Translations under genes and position numbers: made by a program | Origin: Salvator merianae | Lineage: Eukaryota; Chordata; Lepidosauria; Squamata; Teiidae | Length of the DNA: 64,000 nt | Reading direction: 5' to 3' | Assembly (NCBI GenBank): GCA_003586115.2 | Contig: QVOM02000115.1 | Span: 4,604,435-4,668,434 of the forward strand | The notes under the pieces: model-generated | The model's input: only the letters and a program-made list of their open reading frames with translations | Told to the model about the DNA's origin: nothing | The model's database searches: none | In this document: positions 35,565-47,444 of the stretch, one piece after another | Numbering within the stretch: position 1 is the first letter of the stretch | Layout: every line of letters starts with the position of its first letter

Positions 35565-37395
35565 TTTGTTTATTTCCATTTCTGTCCATAATACGGGTAC
35601 CAACCAGAACCAGAACTGGAGTGCATGCCTGTTGTCTTCAGCTCCAAAATGCAATTAATGATTCTGACTTGTTTAATTAAATATAGAGAAAATGTTTCTG
35701 ATCTCTTCTTGGCTGTACTGAATGAGGCAATCTGGGGAGCACATGAAACCAAATCTTCAGCAAGCAATGTCAGATTATGTTGTAGTCTTACTTTTATATC
35801 CACTGATATTTTTGAATTATAAATCAATATGCATATTTTGCAAGTTGCTTTTAAATAAAGGTAATATGGAACTACATTTGTGTTTATAACAGACAGTGGA
35901 TATCCATTAACTCCACTTCAAAAGGCCCTATCTAAATGTACTCCATACTCAAAATATAATTAGGAATTCTCTTAAATCTCAAAGGACAAGAGTCTGTAAA
36001 GAGCTGCAAATATCACAATCCAGAGCTATTTACACAGCAGAAGAGACAAAGAAATTATCTAATATGAAGCCATTTGTAAATTGAACTCCCTTGCCTGCAT
36101 CAGAATCCCTCCCCAATCTCTGATTTTAAAAAGAACAAGAAAGCATCAGGAAGAGATACAGAACTGACAAATCTGTGGCAGTAGACATCTACATGGCAAG
36201 TTCAAAAGTTCATATCTCTGAGAGCTCCCTTGGGGTTGGTGCACTTGCGAAGTAGGTTTGTCTCTTAAGTGTAGCTTGCTGAAAGTAGCTAATTTATACT
36301 CATAACCCCCCTTGCTTTTTCAGTTTGTACAAGTAAATTTCTTGATTTTATAAGAGCTAGGGTCTGATATTTCATTTCCAACCACTTTAAAAATATGGTC
36401 TTAAGCTCAGCAGTTCAGTGTGAAATTCTAATACACTGGCTAATTTGGTTGAAAATTGTAAGGAATGAAGGGGGGGAGGATGGAAATACTGTGATTAAAA
36501 TTTCAAAAAGAAAAGAGAAAATTTTGAATTTTCTTGAATTCTTTCACCAGATTAGATGTTAAGCAAAAGGATATTATCAAAATAAGGAGATGCAGATGAG
36601 GGACATGGGGGATTTGTTCTTGGGGATATAAAATAAAGGGACTCAGTAAGCTGTCCTATAACAGTAGTTGGTTTATACTGTGGAAAAGTTTTCTAGGGAC
36701 GTGGTAAGACGTAGGAGTAATCCATTTTGGGGGAGAACGAGGATTGAGTACATGTTCCGGTCATTTCCACATTTGTATTTTAACATAGACTCAATTTAGA
36801 CTTACTCATTCTCATTCTTCATTTTTTCTGTGCTCAACTCGGGCAAACCATACCTTTCTCTCTCCATCTCTCACCAAATTCCCCTCCCTGTGCAGTCAGT
36901 GATTAGATGCAGTCCCAACATTCAAATCTTGACTTCACAGCGGTGGGAAAGTCAAACTCCACCCTCCGTATTTCCCTGCTGCTGCATCGGAACATGGATT
37001 CCGTTGGCAGCATTACTGGTCATTTGTCATTTGCTCCTTCTCCCCCTCCAGCCTGTATCCATGGAAGCAGAAATTCAGTTCCACATCTACCACATAATAA
37101 AGCTTCTTAAAGGGCAGATCTCAATTTCTGCTCCTTTGTAATTGCACTTTTGTGCAATTGTGAAATTTCAAAGTATCGTACAAGTGGGGAGAAGTCAGTG
37201 AAAAGGGGGGAACGTGTGGGGTACATTATTGTGATAGTGAATTAGTGGGGTAAGAGGACTGCACTCTCAAACAGGCACAGCCAAGTCATACACCAACCAG
37301 CATGCACCCCCACCCCCGGCATTCTTGAAGAAAGCTGTACTGTGCTGTTTGCCCTAGAGCCACTGAACCACAGTGTTGGTTTTGCATAAAATCTT
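35565..37395. other. No gene recognised
   Basis: Anonymous sequence with some C-rich stretches at 36850-37060. No supported feature. Confidence 0.4.
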
Positions 37396-37404
37396 CTTTT
37401 AATG

Positions 37405-37593
37405 AAAGGAAAATGGAGGAAACATTGTGTCCTCCTCCTTGCATGAATGGGAGAGAAAGGAAAATGGAGGAAACATTGTGTCCTTCTTGCATGGATGGGA
37501 GAAAAAGGAAAATGGAGATACATTGTCCTCCTTGCAGGCAGGGAAGTGAAAGGAAAATGGAGATTCATTGTCCTTTTTGCAGAGATGAGAGAG
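37405..37593 (+). repeat. Minisatellite, four units of 45-51 bp
   Basis: Units begin with AAAGGAAAATGGAG at 37405, 37456, 37504 and 37549, and a fifth partial start at 37594. Each unit also has CATTGT and TTGCA. Because units are 51, 48, 45 and 45 bp, all multiples of three, both strands stay open across it, producing Cys/Lys-rich frames that are a by-product. Confidence 0.9.
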
Positions 37594-37599
37594 AAAGAG

Positions 37600-38058
37600 G
37601 AGGTATGCATTTTGAGAGTGGACTGTAGTGCCCAGCCAACTATAGAACAGGGTGTTGTCCAAGGTAAATGAAGGATAACTTCCACTGCATCTTCTCTTTT
37701 GTTAAAAAATTCAAACTTTTTAAAAAAAGAAGAGTTTGAAGGTGTGAAAGAGGACAACATGGCAGAAAGCAGGCAATATATGCCAAGTGCTGTTCTCTCT
37801 TCCCACCCAAACTGTGATGATACAGATGAAAAGTAGTCCTAATTTTGGCAATTTAGTCCCAAAAAACTATGGAAAGGCAAAATCATGTTGGGCCAGTGGG
37901 AACTGAAGATGGACTGTAAACTGATTAAATGCCATGTCTCTGACCATGGCACAGTTGTCTAAAAACTCCATGGCTAAATTTACTTCACCACAGAAGGATG
38001 TAAAAATGATAAAATTCACCCTTTCTCAAAATAGGCTTGTCCTTACCATATTTGCCTC
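37600..38058. other. No gene recognised
   Basis: Anonymous sequence between the minisatellite and MITE A2. Confidence 0.4.
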
Positions 38059-38061
38059 AAT

Positions 38062-38590
38062 GGGCTGTTCGCACTACAGCGGTGGAACGTTCCAGTCCGT
38101 TTGCTGGAACGGAGCGTTCGCACTGCCGCGGGCACAAACCTCACCTGATCCGAACCACATCGTACCCGATTCATACCTGATCCTGGGTAAGGCAAGACAA
38201 GTAAAAGCTTGTCTTCATTCTGACCTGCGTGATGGAGCGAAGATCGGGCACGGTGCTTTCGCACTGTCGTTGGTGTTTGCAATGGCATGTGTGGTCTGAA
38301 GCTTCGCACCCCGGTACGAAACTTCATGCCCGGGATAGCCCTTTGGGCATTGCAGCCTAGCTGCCGTTATGAAGCTGGCTCCGTAAGGAGCCCTCTGGTT
38401 ACGAAGTGGAGCACGATGGTACGGAGTACGGTACGGAACTAGCGGCTGCCATTCGCACTGTTCCCTCTGCTGGTCGGCTTCAAGTCCGTTCCTCTGGCTG
38501 GGAGTGCGAAGGGCAGCCAGCGTTCTCCAACCCCTCCGGTCCGAAGCCAATTACTGGGAACGGACTATGGAGCTCAGTGTGAACAGGCCC
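38062..38590. mobile_element. CpG-rich MITE A2 (529 bp)
   Basis: Second copy of the 4053-4661 element: left GGGCTGTTCGCACTACAGCGG, right CTCAGTGTGAACAGGCCC, shared internal blocks CATTCGCACTG-like, CTGGAACGGAGCGTTCGCACTGCCGCGGG (as separate segments) and TTCCTCTGGC. Exact AAT duplication at 38059-38061 and 38591-38593. About 80 bp shorter than A1 in the GTACGAAG-rich middle. Confidence 0.85.
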
Positions 38591-38594
38591 AATG

Positions 38595-40590
38595 TTTGAG
38601 CCACATTTCTAAAATATCATTGCCCCAGATCTTGGCATCTATCTCTTCAGCTAGGAAACACACAGTATCTTCTCTGTTTATGTGCTGCTAGAAGGAAATG
38701 GCTCCAGTGTGTGTATGGGGGTCTACTGAAATATTTTATGCTGCCCTAGAAATATTTACCCCCTCCATTTTGTCAGATAGCTTAGCCTTACATTCTCCTA
38801 GCTATGGTACAATCCTGTATGAGTGGCTGTTTTGGCTGCAGTAAGACTTTACCCATATTGCAAGCACTGAACAGTATGGAATAAGCTAAGATAAACAGGA
38901 CTAGAGTTTGGTGTATGTTGGCACCCTAGACACTTTGTTTTTTAAGTTCCCTAATTTTTTTCCTTCCTTCATAACGACCCCTTAAAAAAATCTAAGTACT
39001 ACGCCTATCATGTCTGATAGTAAATCCAGCTCTGGAGAAAATTTAGAGTAACGGGCAGGGTGGGTTATCCCAGCAGTCAGAGTCTTAGGAGGAAGCACAA
39101 TAACAATATCCAAAAATCTCTGAGTATTATTACCTTGGCCAGCTCCAGACACTGGCTCAATATATCACTAACAAGTGATAATTCTGAAGTATACACCCCC
39201 CCCCCAGAATTATTGCTTGTGGCCTGTGAGTATTTTAGTGATGTGCACCTCTGGTTATTTCACCAAGACAAAATACATAGAACTGCGTGACTGCAACCAC
39301 CAGGCACACGTGGCAGTCTTTTTTCGCCTCCACACATGCACAGTGGACACTTCCAGGATGGTGGTCCCCTCCAAACAGTAAGTTACGTGGGAAAACACCA
39401 TCAGAGGCAGGTTTTCCTGCAATAAGCTATAGCAGGATTTAGGGGGAATATAGCATGGCTATGGCAGGGTTACCACAGATATGTGTGGTAATCCCATCAT
39501 AATGCAGGCACAATGGGGGTATATTTCCACAGTCTGGATGGGACCTACATATTTGTTCTATTTTATCTGGGAGATCCTTGTCCAAAAACCCTGTTTGAGA
39601 AACATTAAAATCCTTTCAGGCGGGTCACAATAATCTACTGTGAACTAGCTATTTCACCAAAATTGCAACCGCATCTGAGGTTAATGAAGAAAATGCCAGC
39701 ATGACAAAGACCTGTAAGGATACAGTGGACAAGAGGGGAGAAGCTGCTTGAGAGAAGGATATGCGTATCCATTTACTTACTCACACAATATTCCTCTTTA
39801 AACTGTGGATGACCTAGTGTGGATGCTTAATATGGACCTTACTGGAAGCCTTTGTCAGTATGCATTAGGTTTCTGTTAAAGATGACAGTGAGCTGAAATA
39901 TAGAGGCTTCCACAAAACAGAATGTTATCAAAAGAAACAAACCCCTGCAGCTTTAACCCTTTGCCTCCCAGCCTCTGCCTTTCCATTGCCACAGAACACG
40001 AAATCTTCTGAGAGAACTAGAGCAATGAGAACGCTTCATCTCTGGACTGAAAAAGTCAGCTATTTCTTTTACGTATTGAACATTCAGGACACACACAAGG
40101 CACCTCTGTCTTGGAAACTGTGGTGACAGGAAGATGATGCCCATGCTGCCAGAACACACTGGCAGCAAGGGTGCCCTTCATTTTAGGAAATCTCATAAGG
40201 TAGTTCTTCCGGCAGGCCGCATGGTTTCATTCAGTGACCTCTCTTCCCCCTCAATGACACGTTAAATGTCTCTTGATGAAACTGACATCGCTTACAATGC
40301 AGTGGATTCAGCCTTCTTTGTCTTGCTCCTAGTAACATCCCATTTAATCTCAATTAAGGAGCAAGATGGTGAAAGACCCTAGAGTATATTTTATACTGAG
40401 CTTGCAATGCATGGCATCTCAGACATGCCACATGTTTGCTCTGAATATAGTTACTGTGAGGTGAAAATGGATACTGAAAATCTAGTAAGACGTGGAGACA
40501 ATATTTTATCTAGTTCTTTTTTTTTATTTTCTGTGCTACTCAAGGACCTTTCTAAATAGAGGAAAACCTTTTAATAACAATTTCTCTTAC
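38595..40590. other. No gene recognised
   Basis: Anonymous sequence; a C run at 39197-39206. No coding feature supported. Confidence 0.4.
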
Positions 40591-40597
40591 TATGGCA

Positions 40598-40616
40598 CAC
40601 TGCCATCTGGTGGCCA
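40598..40616 (-). promoter_or_regulatory. CTCF core motif match
   Basis: The minus strand reads TGGCCACCAGATGGCAGTG, which fits every position of the commonly used 19-bp CTCF matrix (yGRCCAsyAGrkGGCrsyr). It is in sequence where I recognise no repeat. Motif identity is seen; binding is inferred. The orientation would make loops to a convergent plus-strand site at lower coordinates. Confidence 0.75.
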
Positions 40617-40904
40617 GAGCTGGGTCTATTATACAACTGAAGAGAAGACAGATGGATAGAAGGACTTTTTTCTAACTATATCATTTAATATGTTTTCGCT
40701 TGACTTTAAAAAAAAGGCAGGCTCCCAGTGGTGACTGGGGCTCATTAGGATCATCAAAAGATCCTAATGGCAGTCAGAGCCAAACAGAACTGAGCTTAAA
40801 ACTGTTATTCAGCTTGAACTCATATGAATTTGACCTCACTGAACAGAAAAGGATGGGTACATATGGAAAGAGAAACAAAGAGCTGACTTAAACCTGGAGC
40901 TTTT

Positions 40905-40980
40905 ACATTTTTAAGGATTACATTCCACCCTGAGACTTCAGGGTACAGGATGGCATATAAATGTAATAAACAAGCAAACA
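40905..40980 (+). mobile_element. L2 3' tail
   Basis: ACATTCCACCCTGAGACTTCA followed by GGCATATAAATGTAATAAAC; the typical L2 end. Confidence 0.6.
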
Positions 40981-40984
40981 GAGA

Positions 40985-41590
40985 GTGGTGAGACACCCCC
41001 ATTTTCCCTTTATGGGTCAGCACCCCCCCATGTGATTTGGAATAAGAAAAACTTTTTGATAAACTCTTCATATAGGACTCCTAAATAAACTTAGCACGCA
41101 TATAATAAAAGGAGAAAGCGAGTGGCTGGATAAAGAATAGAAAGCAGATCTTAAGAGTAAGTGAACATTTCTGACAGAAGAGGTGTTATGCAAATGTTTC
41201 TGTCATTCTGTATATGCATAAAGACTTTGAGATTTTTTTAAAAAAAGACATTAGGTTTGGTTTGACATCAAACAACAGGCAGGTGGTCCTTAGGGAGGGA
41301 AGAAATGATCAGACATGTTCTTAAACAATGTTATATATATTAAAATGAAATTTAAAAAATCTCTATATTTTATATTTTATTTTTTTATTTCTGGTGAAGG
41401 GTGGGATTTAAAATAGCTTTACAAGGAACAGCACAGAGTTTCCAACTAGGCAAACAATAAACACAATTGACTTCAATTAGTGAAGCCAACTAGGGTTTCT
41501 AAGTTAATCAGCAAAAATTAAATAAGTAACCTAATTAAGAATTTTAAGTCAAGGTGACTAAGGCACTTTCTTCCTGGGGGATTATTCCAT
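40985..41590. other. No gene recognised
   Basis: AT-rich anonymous sequence. Confidence 0.4.
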
Positions 41591-41594
41591 GATT

Positions 41595-41765
41595 GGAAGG
41601 GGTCTAGAGACCTCCTTTTTTCATGCTTGTGCAGATTATGGAAGGCCCCACCTCCTTCTAGCACACTCTGTCCGCACAAGATGGAGCATACACCAAGCTA
41701 AGGTAGCCAAAGAGGCACCCTAGACCAGTTTACTGGTAGATCTCGACATTGATGCATGTTGCATG
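41595..41765 (-). mobile_element. MITE family C fragment, reversed
   Basis: Reverse complement contains CTACCAGTAAACTGGTCTAGG and the GGAGCATAC/ACAGAGTGTGC...GGAGG signature of family C. Ends not resolved. Confidence 0.5.
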
Positions 41766-41769
41766 TTCA

Positions 41770-43677
41770 GTTTGGATGAAAGAGAAGCATTAAATCTTAG
41801 GCAAGGTAAACTGGACTTCTCTTAATTAAGTCTAGCTGGGATTTATTTCCTACAAAGCCACACTACTCTTTTGTAAAAATGTCAAGTATCCTCAAAGATC
41901 CAAATATACCTGTTTTGAGAACATCTAAATGGAGAAACAGCCAGAAGTCTAGAAACTCAACAAGTGTAAAAACTCCAAGAAAAAATGGAGGAGTTTTGCA
42001 GAAAGGGTTTAAGAGAAGGTTCAAGGCTCATTCTTCCTGTCAGAGCTTAGCAGCACAAAACAGAATAAAATCCTGTTCTGCTCCACTCCAAGCAAAAGAA
42101 ATAGACCCCCAAAAGGACCCTTGCATACATTCACAAGAAGTACCTTGGGGTCATGCTTCCTCAGACATTATATCCTATTCTTTTTATATATTTTAACATC
42201 TGCTGTGGATGTGTTCTGCAGTACTACATGAGATCAGTCTTTAAGAGTCTACTTCATTTACTCCAGGAAGACCAAATAAAGGTGCTAATTAAAATAAAAC
42301 CTTTTCTTGTAGTTTACTTTTTACATCACACCTCTATATCTTACTGATGATATCTTAGGTTTCATTTACCATATCCTTAATGCACACTGTATTTGCAGCA
42401 AACCAACTAGAGCCAGTACGTATGCAAAAAGGGGGTGAATTCAACTCCAAGCACCATATTTGCTTGTTTACTTCATATAGCTAATTGATTTCTCTCTGGG
42501 ACCTAAGGTTGAAGCTCATAGTTTTGCAATGGTCTTTATTCCTTTGCAGCATCCGTTGTTAAAGATTAGTTGTACACATGCATGTTTTTAATATAGAAAT
42601 TATGGAGCATTACTGTAACATTGGGATGTAGCAAGCAAGGCTGTGTTCATGTGGAGCAGTCTCCCATGCATTTCCCAGAAGTAGGCTGACACAGCCACTC
42701 AAGTGTGGACAGCACTATGCAGTTACCTGTTGCCATTTCACCAGGTTCACAGAAGCAACACTAGAAGTCAGCACTGCCGGGCACCTGGCTAAAACATCTC
42801 CTGTTGGCAATAGCACAGGGCACTGCACCAGGGTTCCAAGAGGATCTGTACTGGGATTAGAGATATTTTCATATTCATAAACAATGTGGAATCATGGGTG
42901 AATAAAGAAGTGGCCAAGTTCTTTTATAACATCAGACTACTCAGGAGTCTAAAAAGGAATTTCAAAAGTGTCATAAAAAACCTCTTCAAGACTGGTTGAA
43001 TGGGTGTCATAGCAAAATATATATATTTATCTATCTCTGAGGTGACTCTGAGGGGTCTTATTGAAGGCTCTGAGGTGGGATTGTTCACACACCAGTCTTC
43101 TCCCCCCATCTCATAAACATTCTGTGCTAGAAAAGGTGGATTAGGGGAGGGTTGGGAACACATGTACCACACACTGCTGTTTCTCTGAGGCGCCCCATTT
43201 ACTGTGTCTGAATACAGTTTTAGTAACAAATTGTTTTTTGGCGTGAGCAAGTGAAGCAAAAACAGATATTCCTGGATGAATGAGCTTCTAGTGACTGACC
43301 AAAAGAGAAATTCTGGTGTTGTAGATAACTCAATGAACAGAAATACATGGCAGAGCACGAAGATGCATTCTGTGTATCCATTTTTGGTTTGTACATTTCA
43401 AAAAGAATGTGGCAGAGCTAAATCTGTGCAAAAAGAAAAGGGAATCAAATGATGAAGTGTCTGTCCTGCTCCCCTATGATAGTTTTAAAAAAAAGAATCA
43501 GAAGATATCAAAAGAGGTCATGACTGAGGTAAATAAAATGTGTGGTGTTGAGAAAATGGAGAAGTAGAAGTTCTCTCTTTGGCAAACAATAGCGTACAGG
43601 ATCATCAAATAAAGATACAGGATAGATGATACAGGATACAATTCACATACTGTATTGTTAAGTCTGTGGAAATCACT
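41770..43677. other. No gene recognised
   Basis: Anonymous sequence. The stretch 42641-42835 (GGCTGTGTTCATGTGGAGCA... GGGCACTGCACC) weakly resembles the family B/D MITEs. Confidence 0.35.
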
Positions 43678-43680
43678 ATG

Positions 43681-44213
43681 GCAACTTCTCCATGCACATT
43701 ATGGATGTGCACTGTAAATATCATGCCTGGCCTAAAAAAGGGGTTGCAAGCCAGGAATGTGATGGGTGGCATGAGCTTATGGCCCTCCACTTAGTGCCCA
43801 GCCCAGCCTGGCCTTCCTTTGACAACAGGAAACTGGCTTCCAAGTTTCAGGCCAAGGACATTTTGCTGTGCCTCTGAAAATGGCCCCAGAAGTGGGCCAA
43901 GTTCCAGAGCTTAGTAGAATGTTGTCAGGTTCCCAAATGCAGTGTGGATTGATCCTGCCACCGCCACTACTTATCTGCAGAGCAGTGGCAGCAGGAACCC
44001 GGATTCAGCCTGGCCTATGCAATGACCACTTTTAAGCAGTCCCCACTAGAGTGGTCCGGGGTATGGATTCTGCATTCAAGAGCATATTTTGCACTCAGGA
44101 GCTGGCGAGGTGTGAGGCCACTGCATCTCATGGGAGACCATACCCTTCTGTGGTGCTCTATGATGCATGGACACTGCAGCCCTGGCACATATCTGGCACA
44201 GTTCAAAAGGACC
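43681..44213. mobile_element. Probable MITE of the B type (533 bp)
   Basis: Flanked by ATG on both sides (43678-43680, 44214-44216). Left end GCAACTTCTCCATGCAC; right end reversed GGTCCTTTTGAACTGTGCC. The interior has family-B-like phrases (GCAGTGTGGATTGATCCTGCC). Ends are diverged, so the boundary is provisional. Confidence 0.45.
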
Positions 44214-44351
44214 ATGTAGATGTTGCCCTTGTCATCTGATTTTGAACCCATACCCTTTCTTAAGTATTGACTACAATATTGCTGTATTGCAGAACGGTAT
44301 TGCAATATTTGGATCCTGTTTTTGCAGCAAGCATTGGTAACTGATGTCACG

Positions 44352-44654
44352 AAGAGGAAAAGAAAAAGAAGAACTTGGTTTTTATACCCCGCTTTTCTCA
44401 GCCGAAGCTGACTCAAAGCAGCTTACAAGGTTATTTTTCGCCCGAAGGCTTACATCTGTCTATCTTCCGCATCACACAATGTGATGCTCCCTATTTATCT
44501 ACTTGCAATTATTTGCTTTCGAACAGCTAGGTTGGCTGGAGCTAGAGGCCAATAGAGGGTGCTCATCCCCTCTACACGGCAGACAGGGGCCTTGAACTCC
44601 GATCCTCCTATTGAAAGATCAGTGCCTTAGCCTTCTGCGCCAACCGTGCCTCCT
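44352..44654 (-). mobile_element. tRNA-derived SINE with BovB-like tail
   Basis: On the minus strand the head reads GGCACGGTTGGCGCAGAAGG (A box TGGCGCAGAAGG), then GGAGTTCAAGGCCCC (B box), at tRNA spacing. The body follows, and the tail AGAAAAGCGGGGTATAAAAA-CCAAGTTCTTC matches the tail of Sauria SINEs and BovB. Near full length and fairly intact. Confidence 0.85.
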
Positions 44655-44964
44655 AGGCTTGGTCTAGTCAAATACTCAAAGGAAGATAGCAACATAGTTG
44701 CCAACCTTACACTATCCCCCTCTCCAAGTGAGGCACTCCCTTCCGAGATGAAGCCAAAAAGGCTGAGAAAGGGAAGCAGTCAGATCAGGCTTGGCAGGAA
44801 AACAGAAATGATAGTCACAAAACAGACGATCAGCATTAATATCATCAGCATCAACCCAGGAATGTTCAGAGGTAGAGTACGAGATCCTGGTGTCCAAAAT
44901 ATCACAGATTTCAAAGTGTTCTGTTTCCTCTACCATGACAGAGGGAGGTAGTGGGGAAGAAGAG

Positions 44965-46290
44965 CAAAGAAGGAAGGAAGGAGGAAGCTCCTTGCATAGA
45001 AGGTTGCAGTGAAAGACAGGGTGACTCTTCATTTAGGGAGTTTGGGGTGAAAAGCAACAGGATTAATCAGTTCGATGAACTTGAAAGGGCCAATAAAGTG
45101 ATAGACTTTTTCTTGAAGAGTGTGGAGATTTGAGGTGACAAGTAGAGAGATAAGCAGAGTCACCTATGGAAATATCAGAATCAGGGGAACTGGATTTATC
45201 TGTCTTTTGAGCCTGTTTGCAATTTCAAAGCTGGGTTGCAGCCCAGACCAAAGGGATGCAGAGCAGTTGGCCAAATCAGAAACAGAAGAAGAGAGTGTTG
45301 AGAAAAGGGAGCAAGCAAAATAAAACAGACAAATTGGTGCCATTAACAGCTTTAAAAACACAAATCTGTAAGGAGGAACACACAGAGTTAGTATAAGCAA
45401 ATTCAGCTAACAGCAAATATGTAGACCAATCATCCTGTGGAAAATTAGCAAATCAGAATTTGATTGAAACATCCGATAACTCCACCAGTCTGAGGATGAT
45501 AAGCAGAGGGCAAGGTTAGGTCAATATTCAAGACAAAACAGAAAGATTTCCAAATTTTAGTGGTCATTTGGGACCCCCAATTACATAAAAAAGTTTAAAG
45601 ATGTGTTCTAGGAACAGTTGTGCTAGCTGAGGGACAGAAGGAATTTGTTTACAAGGAATAAAGTGAGCCATATGAGAAAAGCAATCAACCACAGTTCAAA
45701 TAATGTAAAACCAGAAAAGAGAGAAAGATCATTTATAAAATCCATGGGAATTATGGCCCAGAGCTTAGGAGGGAGGCTTAGGAAGAGGCTGGAACTGTCC
45801 TTCTGCTTTGACAGGAACAGTCTTGGATGTAGTACAGAAACAGCAGGAGCAGATATAAGTCTCAATATCCTCGATCATTTAGGCTACCAGTAGAGCTTGT
45901 GAATGGTCAACAGTGTCTTTAGAAAGCCAAAATGCTTTAGAAAGTCAAAATGTGGGACTGTTATGATGAAAGTGAAGAATCTGAAAGCACAGCAGTGGGG
46001 GAATATAAAGTTTGTTATCTTTGGTGGGTAGTCCATTGACAAGTGTGAAAAGAGAAGATTGGCCAATATTGGCAAACTGTTCCCAACTTTTTGGTTCTTC
46101 ATTTGGAAAATACAAAATGCTTCTCTAGACTATCAATGGCATGCTTAGAAGGCAAACTGCTCTAGAAAGTTTGGACTGCATTGTATTGGCATGACAGCAG
46201 TTGATGAGAGACCAACATAATTGCCAGTTTTAGGATTTTAACCCCTACCAGATCCTGCATTCTGTCTGTTCTTTGACCTTCAATCTATCT
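44965..46290 (-). mobile_element. Ty3/gypsy pol relic (integrase)
   Basis: Minus-strand blocks follow the order of a Ty3/gypsy integrase. At 46060-45890: KLYIPH-like then FGFLKTLLTIHKLYW (H2C2 region). At 45790-45660: PWAIIPMDFINDLSLFSGFT, corresponding to PWxSISMDFIxDLPxSxGFT with the first catalytic Asp. At 45440-45380: DDWSTYLLLAEFAYTNSV. At 45160-44985: GDSAYLSTCHLKS and KSHPVFHCNLL, the C-terminal GPY/F-side and HPVFHxSLL motif. Frames shift repeatedly. No LTRs or gag were found. Flanked downstream by the SINE at 44352-44654. Confidence 0.85.
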
Positions 46291-46840
46291 AAACAGTGCC
46301 CATTCAGTTCCAGAGATAAAACATTTGAAGGACTGCACATGATATAGTCTATTTGGATTCCAACTGCATCCATATGTTTTGTCAATGGCTAGTCACCTGG
46401 AGGAGCACACATACTCCTGTTGTACTTGGACTCCTATTTTGATTTTGGCTTTTAGGGGCAAATTGTGCAGTACTCGTCTGACCTTCTCTTTTAGTTCAAA
46501 GAGTGAGCTAAAAGCTCTCCTCTTCCTCTCCTCTCTGCACATAGAAAGCTTTAGGCTGGGGGCTTCCTCTTAAGGAGAGCTACAAGCTATCCTCACCTAG
46601 AATTGTCCTTGAGTAAGAAAAGAAAAGCTGAACTTTATATATGACTGTTAATGATTGCTGTAATATGATTATTCCTCTGAAGAACTAACCTGAGCTTTTT
46701 CCTGGAAGGAAGAGATACAAAACAGATAACATAATATGTCCTTGATCCCCTCCAGAATTCATTTTGGAACAATCCACTATCATAGCATAGCAGTGTTTCT
46801 TGACATTAAGGACATTAAAAACAAAGTAGCATTTGAAAAA
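46291..46840. other. No gene recognised
   Basis: Possibly further decayed gypsy sequence, but no motif is recognisable. Confidence 0.3.
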
Positions 46841-46930
46841 GTAAACAAAAAGGTGTCCAAAATGATCAGAAAATTAAAAGTCTCCGTCAGAAGAGGCTAC
46901 GACATATGGGGCTATTTAACATAGAGTGAA
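46840..46930 (+). mobile_element. CR1 LINE fragment
   Basis: The stretch CAAAATGATCAGAAAATTAA...GGCTACGACATATGGGGCTATTTAACATAGAG resembles the CR1 'MIRGLExxPYxxRLxxLGLFxLE' coding segment with frame damage. Short, so tentative. Confidence 0.4.
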
Positions 46931-46940
46931 CACTGTGGTG

Positions 46941-47429
46941 GGGGAGTGGACACTTACGGTGGCGGGCTGAGAGCAGGTTCATATGGATGCCACACTCGTC
47001 CAAATTACCAAATGGTTCATGTACAATGGTTCATGTGCAATGGAAGAGCAGGGTTGTGCAGACCCTGCTTCTTTATGGCACATCGATGGTAGCATAAAGG
47101 CACCGTGCAGACTCTGCCAATGTGAAAGTGCTTCTTCATATAGCTTACATAAGAGGAGTTCTGCTGGATCAGGCCACAGTCCATCTAGTCCAGCATCCTG
47201 TCTCACACAGGGGCCCACCATTTGCTTCTGGCAATCTCAAGCAGAAGACTGCAAATGCACCTACTTCCACCGTCATAGAGGGCAGGCAGCTTTCACACTG
47301 CAAATGCTGGAAGCCTGGTTCCAGGTTGTTCCAGCCCTCACAGTGTGGATGGTTGCCATACTGTAGGGACTGTTCCACCTTGGAAAGTTTGGATTCAAAC
47401 ACTCCAAGGTGGAAAGTGTGAAGAGGCCC
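46941..47429 (+). mobile_element. MITE family B relative, carrying a CR1 3' tail
   Basis: The right end is clear: hairpin arms TTCCACCTTGGAAAGTTTG and AAACACTCCAAGGTGGAAA, then GTGTGAAGAGGCCC|TTA, as in 11514-11948. The left end near GGGGGAGTGGACACTTACGG is provisional. A CR1 3' fragment interrupts it. Confidence 0.6.
47143..47262 (-). mobile_element. CR1 3' UTR fragment
   Basis: Same tail as at 2766-2880 (ACATAAGA...CTGCTGGATCAGGCCACAGT, CCATCTAGTCCAGCATCCTG, GGCCCACCATTTGCTTCTGG), here as a short stub within the MITE. Confidence 0.7.
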
Positions 47430-47444
47430 TTAGCCCCAGTATTT

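Noticed and set aside
37242..37760. 172-codon minus-strand frame taken as a gene
   Set aside because: More than a third of it is minisatellite units and there is no known domain; kept only as a finding about the unit lengths.
44640..44654. Functional tRNA gene on the minus strand
   Set aside because: A and B boxes are present but the sequence cannot form a full cloverleaf and continues into a SINE body and tail.
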